A stretch of DNA of 12,212 nt from Synechococcales cyanobacterium 340R_concoct_173_sub. Lineage in GTDB: Bacteria; Cyanobacteriota; Cyanobacteriia; Leptolyngbyales; Leptolyngbyaceae. The stretch covers positions 1 through 12,212 of the forward strand of contig JANXNM010000113.1 of assembly GCA_025354065.1 (NCBI GenBank), read 5' to 3'. The stretch's first letter is position 1, and each line of letters opens with the position of its first letter. Below are positions 6,966 to 12,212 of this stretch, piece by piece. The notes beneath the pieces are model-generated. The model was given only the letters and a program-made list of their open reading frames with translations, searched no databases and was not told where the DNA came from. The translations under genes were made by a program, and so were the position numbers.

Positions 6966-7358
6966 CTAAGCTGCAGTCTGCTGTTCATCTAGACGTAAGA
7001 GACGACGATAGAATGCTTGAGAAAAATCTGAAATGCGGGTACGGCGGTAGGTAAAAATGACATCAATCAAAAAGTCCACAAACTCAAAGTTTGCCAACAT
7101 GACTTCGTAGCTCAAATCCGCATTTCCATCGAACTGAATCCGACAACGACAGAGATCCGCTGGTAAGTTTGAGACGTTCCAAGTTGCGATAAATGGGATA
7201 CTTTCGCCGCCTTCAATATTGCGCTGGCCTTCGAGGTTTCCGCGTTGATATAAGCTGATGGCAAAGGGGAGGATTTGCTTTTTGCTAGCTTGGGGATAGT
7301 AAGGTGCATACACTCCACATTGAGGAGCCGGAGCGGGTGTGAGTTTTTCAATAGACAT
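6966..7358 (-). CDS. Hypothetical protein of 130 residues, function unknown
   Basis: I do not recognise a named family. The start at ATG 7358-7356 has no Shine-Dalgarno (upstream is AATAATAATCC), which is common in cyanobacteria. The protein looks soluble: no signal peptide and no membrane segment. The N-terminal part is proline-rich (TPAPAP, residues 7-12), followed by CGVYAPYYPQ (14-23) and an alternating pattern suggesting strands through about residue 75 (including PFIATWNVSNLP and CRCRIQF). The last third (FEFVDFLIDVIFTYRR... to the end) looks helical, with several arginines. Coding character is supported by its own terminator at 6839-6883 and by ordinary codon use. It is separated from its neighbours on both sides (tail-to-tail with rnj, 178 bp from the GTPase), so it is probably monocistronic. 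Confidence 0.75.
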   Translation of the reverse strand: MSIEKLTPAPAPQCGVYAPYYPQASKKQILPFAISLYQRGNLEGQRNIEGGESIPFIATWNVSNLPADLCRCRIQFDGNADLSYEVMLANFEFVDFLIDVIFTYRRTRISDFSQAFYRRLLRLDEQQTAA

Positions 7359-7478
7359 GGATTATTATTATGAATTGTGGTTTTGCAACTGACTCAGGCG
7401 GTTGAGCTGAAATAAATTGTGGTGGATTGACAGCATTCAGGTTGTGATTATTATTCCCCGATCGCTATTGCACTTTCA

Positions 7479-7514
7479 CATTAAGTTGCACCTCTACATT
7501 AAGTTATACCTCTA
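7479..7514. repeat. Two tandem 18-bp repeats in the gap before the 130-aa gene
   Basis: CATTAAGTTGCACCTCTA (7479-7496) is followed directly by CATTAAGTTATACCTCTA (7497-7514), differing at two positions. The pair lies just downstream of the GTPase stop and upstream of the 130-aa gene. It is probably a local duplication; a regulator site for the minus-strand gene at 7358 cannot be excluded. Confidence 0.8.
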
Positions 7515-7536
7515 GATCAAAATGCGACTCGCAAAA

Positions 7537-9405
7537 TTAGGATTTATTTTCTGGCAATTTTCCCAAAGCCCAATAATTCACCATTACTTGACCAAAGGCC
7601 CAAGCATTCCGATCGGGCGGCCCTGTGACATCAAGTAACAGTTCTACCAGTGGTCGTAAATCAAACGACATCAGATCTCGCCGTCCATTACTCAACAGTG
7701 TAAATAGATCGTAAGCCATTTGGACCTTCCCCAGCACCAACGGTAAATGTTCCAACGGGACTTGGGTAGCAAGTAAGGCTCCTAGTGCGGGCGATCCCGT
7801 GGTGGCGGTAGAGAGGAAGTTCAGAATAGGCGTTTTTAATAATGCGGTGAGACCTTGGGTCGTGGTCATTTGGAAACAGTATCGATCGATGATTTGGGCG
7901 GCGGCGACGGTTTTTGCCTCCCGACTTAAGAGAAACCGTGCCAACCGATCGCGTTTAGCCGGGTCCAAGCAATCCATTAATGCCACTGAAAGATCCTCCT
8001 GTCCCCAAGCCGCTCGATCGCTATCCCAAGTCACCAGCGGCAGAATCTTCGTATTGAGTAGGGTCGCTCGATAGTTGATGGCTTCTCGAATTGAGATTTC
8101 CTTGGGTCGAGTACCCGATCGCCAGTTGTAGGGTGGCTCCCATTCTCGAATTGGACGCAATCGATCGACTTGGTTGACGACAACAATGGTGGGAAGTGCT
8201 TTGAGTGCTTTGAGGAAATCTAAATCCATTTGCAATGCCGGATCAAGCGCTGGTGTCACCAAGAGCAACGCCTCACAGGTTTCTGCATGGTGCAACACTT
8301 GATCTCGAAGGTGGTCACGATCAACTTGCTCATAACCGGGCGTATCCCAAAGCTGAAGCCGATCGTCGCCTATTTCCCATGCATAACTCTGAATCTTGTC
8401 AGTGCTAGGCAGCGCATCGACAATTGCCTTTGGTTGGGTGAAAAGCGTATTAATCATGCTACTTTTGCCCGCGCCTGTCCGCCCAATGACTAAAAGATTA
8501 ATCGGCGCTTGCTCCACAACACTGGCGGGTTGAGCCAAGACCATGGCTTCTCGTAGGGTCTGGGTCTCGGGGCGCGAGTTTATTGAGTTTATGGTGGATT
8601 GCGTCTCAGCCCTAGCGTCAACGATCGACGGTTGGACTACTGTAGTGCTGCTGTAAAGGGCGATCGCTTGTTGGGCGAGATTTCGCAGGACGGCTTCGCG
8701 TAAAAGCTGGCTTAAATTACCAATAAGTTCTTGATTGGCGCGGCTATTGAGACCACTCGTCGCCGTGTTAGTAATCGCTACCGCCGGATTAATCACCCAC
8801 CTAGCCCATTGCCAAAGCTGCCAAACATTGCGGGCCGAGGGCGCAAATTTTTGATACACCTCATAGCTTTCATAGGCTTGGGCTACGGTCAATCGGCCTA
8901 AAACGGGCGAAAGCTTGGTCATCCACTGGTCCAAGTCGTCAATGGTCCCTCGCAGCAACTCGTACGCTTGCGGCACATATATATTGAGTAAGGGCTGTTT
9001 GGCATCGGGCGCATAAATAGACGCGATCGTCCTAATTAACCCCAAACACCGACTCCAGAACTGCGGCCAATCTTCCCACACAGGTAAATCATCTTGGGCT
9101 AAGGTCAAGACTTTGGTTAACTCAGCATCCGATCGTTGTGCCTTCGACCCCCCACTTGTCGTACCGTTAATCCCTGGTAACGTCTCAGACAATTCTGCGA
9201 TCGCATTTTCTAATTCCGTCACGACGGGCCGAGTCCACCGAACCAACAACCACCGCCACCCCACAAAGACCAACCCTACGATGGCCCAAATCCAGCTCAC
9301 TCCCCAGCCATGAATCTGAATGGCTGCACTAACAAGCAAAAACGTGATCACCAACGCGATCGGAGCAATCAACACAATCCATTGCCATCGTTGCAGCTTC
9401 ACCAT
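7537..9405 (-). CDS. Membrane-anchored GTPase of the HSR1-related (Era/TrmE-like) type
   Basis: The 622-residue protein has two N-terminal hydrophobic segments (about residues 9-28 and 36-55) that should anchor it in a membrane. A long helical region (about 60-290) follows, then a G domain: P-loop GRTGAGKSS (308-316), a probable G2 threonine in PSTDKI (334-339), DTPG (354-357) and NQVD (411-414). About 150 helical residues follow to the C-terminus. This layout matches cyanobacterial proteins annotated as GTP-binding HSR1-related; their role is not established, so no symbol is given. An in-frame ATG lies at 9411, but GGAGGG (9417-9412 on the minus strand) is only adjacent to it and is six bases from ATG 9405, so 9405 is preferred. 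The gene is divergent from hli, sharing a 194-bp upstream region. No terminator is visible downstream. Confidence 0.88.
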   Translation of the reverse strand: MVKLQRWQWIVLIAPIALVITFLLVSAAIQIHGWGVSWIWAIVGLVFVGWRWLLVRWTRPVVTELENAIAELSETLPGINGTTSGGSKAQRSDAELTKVLTLAQDDLPVWEDWPQFWSRCLGLIRTIASIYAPDAKQPLLNIYVPQAYELLRGTIDDLDQWMTKLSPVLGRLTVAQAYESYEVYQKFAPSARNVWQLWQWARWVINPAVAITNTATSGLNSRANQELIGNLSQLLREAVLRNLAQQAIALYSSTTVVQPSIVDARAETQSTINSINSRPETQTLREAMVLAQPASVVEQAPINLLVIGRTGAGKSSMINTLFTQPKAIVDALPSTDKIQSYAWEIGDDRLQLWDTPGYEQVDRDHLRDQVLHHAETCEALLLVTPALDPALQMDLDFLKALKALPTIVVVNQVDRLRPIREWEPPYNWRSGTRPKEISIREAINYRATLLNTKILPLVTWDSDRAAWGQEDLSVALMDCLDPAKRDRLARFLLSREAKTVAAAQIIDRYCFQMTTTQGLTALLKTPILNFLSTATTGSPALGALLATQVPLEHLPLVLGKVQMAYDLFTLLSNGRRDLMSFDLRPLVELLLDVTGPPDRNAWAFGQVMVNYWALGKLPENKS

Positions 9406-9464
9406 CACCATCCCTCCACAGAAGATGCCTTCACTTTACGGGAACTGTAGGAGACATTTTATCC

Positions 9465-9542
9465 AATGTAACAATCCAGAGCTTTGTAACAATTTCTCAA
9501 GAAATGCTTTACAAATCGCAATACTTAATATATATTTACATA
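9465..9542. promoter_or_regulatory. Cluster of four HLR1-like octamers upstream of the hli genes
   Basis: Four octamers fit the HLR1 half-site pattern (G/T)TTACA(A/T)(A/T): on the minus strand GTTACATT (9465-9472) and GTTACAAA (9483-9490), on the plus strand TTTACAAA (9508-9515) and TTTACATA (9535-9542). HLR1 is the site of the response regulator RpaB in cyanobacterial high-light promoters. The classical element is two half-sites with a 2-bp gap; here the closest same-strand pair is 10 bp apart, so the arrangement is atypical. Binding by RpaB is inferred. Confidence 0.5.
9508..9536 (+). promoter_or_regulatory. Sigma70-type promoter of the first hli gene
   Basis: TTTACA (9508-9513, five of six to TTGACA) and TATATT (9531-9536, five of six to TATAAT) are exactly 17 bp apart. 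Transcription would begin near 9543, giving a leader of about 57 nt. The two minus-strand HLR1-like octamers would then lie at about -78 to -53, where RpaB is known to activate, while the plus-strand octamers overlap the -35 box and the start region. Confidence 0.55.
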
Positions 9543-9599
9543 CATAGACGCAACGAGTGCACCTCACAGCGTTAAGCACAACACTTCAGGAGTTACACC

Positions 9600-9815
9600 A
9601 TGAGAACCGGATCTATCAACGACGACCAAGGACTAGCTAACAATTTTGCGGTCGAACCTGCAATTACCTATGTCCAAGGTACTGAGTCTCAGTTTGGCTT
9701 CAATGCAAGCTCTGAGATGTTGAATGGTCGTCTTGCGATGATTGGTTTTGTCAGTGCATTAATCCTCGAAGCAATCACTGGCCATGGTGTAATTGGTTTC
9801 CTGACTAGTCTCTAA
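9600..9815 (+). CDS. High-light-inducible protein (Hli/Scp, single-helix CAB-like), first copy
   Basis: Small thylakoid protein of the chlorophyll a/b-binding-like family, which binds chlorophyll and carotenoid, helps photosystem II assembly or repair and dissipates excess light energy. The 71 residues consist of a soluble N-terminal half and one membrane helix at about 42-69. The CAB signature ExxNxR is present as E39-M-L-N42-G-R44 within EMLNGRLAMIGF, and the protein ends GHGVIGFLTSL. The ATG has CAGGAG seven bases upstream. A good promoter with HLR1-like sites lies just before it. The second copy starts 114 bp downstream with no terminator between, so the two may be partly cotranscribed. 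It differs from the second copy at four residues, all within the first 15. Confidence 0.95.
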   Translation: MRTGSINDDQGLANNFAVEPAITYVQGTESQFGFNASSEMLNGRLAMIGFVSALILEAITGHGVIGFLTSL

Positions 9816-9851
9816 GGTTTCCTAGATACGAATTTACTAGGTATACATCTA

Positions 9852-9877
9852 GCTTCAATATCTGGCTTCAATATCTG
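9852..9877. repeat. Perfect 13-bp tandem duplication between the hli genes
   Basis: GCTTCAATATCTG occurs twice head to tail (9852-9864, 9865-9877). It directly precedes a weak -10-like TATACG (9878-9883) that could serve the second hli gene. It may be a simple slippage duplication or a two-copy regulator site. Confidence 0.85.
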
Positions 9878-9929
9878 TATACGCAGACGCAACAATCGCT
9901 AATTACCAACACGACACAGGAGTTACGCC

Positions 9930-10145
9930 ATGAGAACTGGAACCATCAAGGACGACCAAGGATTAACTAATACCTTTGCTGTCGAGCCTGCAATCACCTA
10001 TGTTCAAGGTACTGAGTCTCAGTTTGGCTTCAATGCAAGCTCTGAGATGTTGAATGGCCGCCTCGCTATGATTGGTTTCGTTAGCGCTTTAATTCTCGAA
10101 GCCATTACTGGTCATGGTGTAATTGGCTTTTTGACTAGCCTTTAA
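9930..10145 (+). CDS. High-light-inducible protein (Hli/Scp), second tandem copy
   Basis: This 71-residue paralogue is identical to the first copy from residue 16 to the end and differs only at positions 5 (Ser to Thr), 7 (Asn to Lys), 13 (Ala to Thr) and 15 (Asn to Thr). The ExxNxR signature at 39-44 and the single membrane helix are kept. The 5' leader is also related: AGACGCAAC occurs at 9546-9554 and 9885-9893, and CAGGAGTTAC with ATGAGAAC is shared at the start. No HLR1-like octamer was found before this copy. It is followed by a strong terminator, so the pair ends here. A weak promoter of its own (TATACG at 9878) is possible; read-through from the first copy is equally likely. Confidence 0.95.
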   Translation: MRTGTIKDDQGLTNTFAVEPAITYVQGTESQFGFNASSEMLNGRLAMIGFVSALILEAITGHGVIGFLTSL

Positions 10146-10218
10146 GATTTTCTAGTCCTAGTACCCTTGCATTGCAGACAGATTTAATGTTTCTGGATCT
10201 GTCGTGGAATATAGAATT

Positions 10219-10257
10219 AAGAGAGCTGTGAGAGGTTAATTTCACGGCTCTCTTTTT
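10219..10257 (+). terminator. Intrinsic terminator after the hli pair
   Basis: AAGAGAGCTGTGA (10219-10231) pairs with TCACGGCTCTCTT (10242-10254), 13 pairs including one G-U, around a ten-base loop, followed by a T run to 10257. This is a classical rho-independent terminator, 74 bp after the stop of the second hli gene. The rest of the gap to 10419 shows no gene and no clear promoter; a TTGACT at 10336-10341 lacks a -10 at normal distance. Confidence 0.88.
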
Positions 10258-10419
10258 ATGTTTTCTGGTTCTGATTTTAATTGATTGTTTCTCTGGAATA
10301 CGCTCCAAGTGCGTGGTAGCTAAAACTATCAGGTATTGACTTCAAACAATTTAGAGCCGATCGCATCTCCACTTATTCTTTAATTTGGGTCTATCCCATA
10401 AGCTGTGCGAGGACTTTTT

Positions 10420-10977
10420 ATGATGCGACTTCACCAATCAACCCAACTCTTTTCCATCGCTCAACGCGGGGTGAAGGGATTAATCGGACCATTAGTTTTA
10501 GCTGTGGCCCTTACGCCGATCGTGCCAACCCTGCAACAGCAAGGATCTGCAATTTCCATTCAAATGCCAATCTTGGCGGCGATCGCGGGTCCAAAGAGCG
10601 AAATGGCCAGCTTGAAAAAATCGAAAAAACGTTGGATTGAAATTAACCTATCAACTCAACGACTGATTGCTTGGCAAGGAAAAACTTGGGTGGATGCTCG
10701 GATAATTTCTAGCGGCAAAAGATCAACCCCAACCCGAACCGGAGTCTTTGCAATTCAAACGATGTATCGCACCACTGTCATGAGCGGCGAAGGCTATTCC
10801 GTTCCCGATGTGCCTCATGCTATGTTTTACGACGGTGGTTACGCAATTCATGGCGCATACTGGCACAACAGCTTTGGCACTCCCGTCAGTCACGGCTGCG
10901 TCAACATGTCAGAAAGTGCCGCCCAATGGTTGTTTAGCTGGGCAAACGTCGGCACCCCGATCGTAATCCACAACTAA
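10420..10977 (+). CDS. L,D-transpeptidase (YkuD family), exported
   Basis: YkuD-type enzymes form 3-3 cross-links in peptidoglycan or attach proteins to it, in the periplasm. The 185 residues contain an N-terminal basic and hydrophobic segment (RGVKGLIGPLVLAVALTP, about 16-33) that should act as signal peptide or anchor. The catalytic domain runs from about residue 71 (RWIEINLSTQRLIAWQG) to the end. The active-site motif AIHGAYWH...PVSHGCVNM gives His144, His158 and the nucleophile Cys160. An in-frame GTG at 10405 would add five residues, but GAGGA (10409-10413) lies within that extension and is six bases from ATG 10420, so 10420 is preferred; ATG 10423 is also possible. It stands alone after the hli terminator and converges with the M16 peptidase gene, with only 16 bp between the two stops. 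Confidence 0.92.
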   Translation: MMRLHQSTQLFSIAQRGVKGLIGPLVLAVALTPIVPTLQQQGSAISIQMPILAAIAGPKSEMASLKKSKKRWIEINLSTQRLIAWQGKTWVDARIISSGKRSTPTRTGVFAIQTMYRTTVMSGEGYSVPDVPHAMFYDGGYAIHGAYWHNSFGTPVSHGCVNMSESAAQWLFSWANVGTPIVIHN

Positions 10978-10993
10978 GCCTATTCTCCATTCA

Positions 10994-12212
10994 CTACTCT
11001 CCCTTTGGTCTTACCGCCAGAATGCCTAACGCATCGGTTGGTAAGTATTTACGAGCAGCGGCTTGAAGGGCTTCGGGAGTGATGTTGCGAATACGATCGG
11101 TGTAATTAAATGCGGGTTCTAAATCACCCAAAATAGAGTGATAGTAGCCATAGAGATTAGCCCGATCGCTCGGTGTTTCATTGCTAAAAATGAACTGGTT
11201 AGCCACCTGGGTGCAGATTTTTTCGAGATCCTTAGGGTTCGTCAGTTCTTGCTGAAGTTGTTTAATGTGTCCTAATAGTGCGGCTTCGACGACTTCTAAG
11301 TTCTCCGTTGGTAATGTCGCAGATAAAGTAAATAATCCTTGATATTGATAGCTCATGTTGCTCGCGCTGACTCCGGAAACAAGGCCACGCTTTTCTCGTA
11401 GATCTTGAACAAGTCGTGCCGTGCGACCCTGGCTGAGAAGGTTTGCAATAATGTCCAACGCGTAGGTTTCTTCGAGGTTCATCAATCCTGGTACGCGCCA
11501 CATCAACATCAACCTCGCTTGTTGAAGGCTCGCATCTTCATACTCTTGACGAATAATGTTGGTATAAGCTGCATCAACCGCGAAGTCATGGGGCCGATCG
11601 TGTTCTGTTTTCGCTGACCAACCAACGGTATCAAGACTTCTTTCAACGATCGCAATTAGTTGATCAACAGGTAAATTCCCAACGGCAACAGCAGTGACGG
11701 CACTGGGATGATACCACTGTTGATGAAACGCTTGCATTTGCTCTGGTCTCAGGGTTTCGATGACGGAAGTGGGTCCGAGAACCGGGCGATTGTAGGGGAG
11801 TGTATCAAAACCGAGTTCGACTAAACGTTGGTAATTTCTACGGCGAGGGTTATCATCCGATCGGCGAATTTCTTCCAATACTACATTGCGCTCGCGATCG
11901 AATCCGTCGGTGGGAATAGTGGGGTTGAGGAGTACATCAAGCTGCAATGGTGCGAGATCCGCGAAGTCTTTAGGGGCTGTAGTAATGTAGTAATGGGTGT
12001 AGTCCTGACTGGTGGCGGCATTCGTAACGGCCCCCCGTGACTCGATACGCTGCTCGAATTCGCCACTTTTTAGCCGATCGGTTCCTTTGAAGATCATGTG
12101 CTCTAGAAAGTGGGCCATGCCGTTGATTTCGTTACTTTCAAGGACAGAGCCAACATTCAGCCAAAGGTTGAAGTTAATCGCATCAACGGGAAGTTGTTCA
12201 GCAATGATGGTC
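10994..12212 (-). CDS. M16 family zinc peptidase (processing-peptidase-like), 5' end outside window
   Basis: Member of the M16 (pitrilysin / mitochondrial processing peptidase) family. The reading frame stays open past the ATG at 12118 to the window end, and the upstream codons encode family sequence (TIIAEQLPVDAINFNLW, then GSVLESNEINGMAHFLEH), so the true start is beyond 12212. Of 405 visible residues, the inverted zinc motif HxxEH is at 34-38 (H34, E37, H38), and the third ligand is expected in ERNVVLEEIRRSDDNPRR further on. The N-terminal catalytic half and the C-terminal M16_C half (with LREKRGLVSGVSAS) are both present. Family members are about 410-430 residues, so only a few residues are probably missing. 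The substrate is unknown. It converges with the transpeptidase gene. Confidence 0.93.
   Translation of the reverse strand, partial: TIIAEQLPVDAINFNLWLNVGSVLESNEINGMAHFLEHMIFKGTDRLKSGEFEQRIESRGAVTNAATSQDYTHYYITTAPKDFADLAPLQLDVLLNPTIPTDGFDRERNVVLEEIRRSDDNPRRRNYQRLVELGFDTLPYNRPVLGPTSVIETLRPEQMQAFHQQWYHPSAVTAVAVGNLPVDQLIAIVERSLDTVGWSAKTEHDRPHDFAVDAAYTNIIRQEYEDASLQQARLMLMWRVPGLMNLEETYALDIIANLLSQGRTARLVQDLREKRGLVSGVSASNMSYQYQGLFTLSATLPTENLEVVEAALLGHIKQLQQELTNPKDLEKICTQVANQFIFSNETPSDRANLYGYYHSILGDLEPAFNYTDRIRNITPEALQAAARKYLPTDALGILAVRPKGE

Noticed and set aside
9406..9411. First ATG (9411) as start of the GTPase
   Set aside because: GGAGGG directly abuts this ATG; it is six bases from the in-frame ATG at 9405.
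10405..10419. GTG 10405 as start of the transpeptidase
   Set aside because: The Shine-Dalgarno GAGGA lies downstream of this GTG and is correctly spaced from ATG 10420 instead.
12116..12118. ATG 12118 as the true start of the M16 peptidase
   Set aside because: The frame remains open upstream and encodes conserved family sequence up to the window end, and the zinc motif would otherwise sit at the very N-terminus.
1..12212. Frequent CGATCG / GCGATCGC as a dispersed repeat system
   Set aside because: This is the known HIP1 palindrome abundance of cyanobacterial genomes, useful only as a taxonomic sign here.

Overview
The window is chromosomal DNA of a cyanobacterium. The evidence is the density of CGATCG sites (more than 20, plus four full HIP1 octamers GCGATCGC at 3819, 8660, 9197 and 10579), two high-light-inducible chlorophyll-binding proteins, and a gene order (clpP-tig divergent from asd-dapA-rnj) that, as far as I recall, matches Synechocystis (sll0534/sll0533 and slr0549-slr0550-slr0551). 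No mobile element, CRISPR array, rRNA or tRNA was seen.

Layout. 1-1985 (minus strand): trigger factor tig followed by the 5' part of clpP, a protein-folding and proteolysis pair. 1986-2372: divergent intergenic region with a threefold 9-bp tandem repeat and a weak promoter candidate. 2373-4337 (plus): asd and dapA, two consecutive steps from aspartate to diaminopimelate/lysine, 33 bp apart and both starting at TTG behind strong Shine-Dalgarno sequences. 4477-6666 (plus): rnj, RNase J with an N-terminal extension and an unusual C-terminal tail built of three-residue repeats. 6667-6965: tail-to-tail region with two long hairpins, one serving each strand. 6966-7358 (minus): unrecognised 130-aa protein. 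7537-9405 (minus): membrane-anchored GTPase. 9412-9599: divergent regulatory region with a good sigma70-type promoter and four HLR1-like octamers. 9600-10145 (plus): two nearly identical 71-aa Hli proteins in tandem, closed by a strong terminator. 10420-10977 (plus): exported L,D-transpeptidase. 10994-12212 (minus): M16 zinc peptidase, cut by the window end.

Most of the region is ordinary cyanobacterial housekeeping content. I do not see a convincing new multi-gene system. The points most worth a second look are the hli pair (a 53-bp block with no differences inside otherwise synonymously diverged copies, plus the HLR1-like cluster upstream), the repeat tail of RNase J, and the large hairpin directly after rnj. 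Three start sites are set from Shine-Dalgarno spacing: TTG for dapA, the second ATG for the GTPase, and ATG rather than upstream GTG for the transpeptidase.
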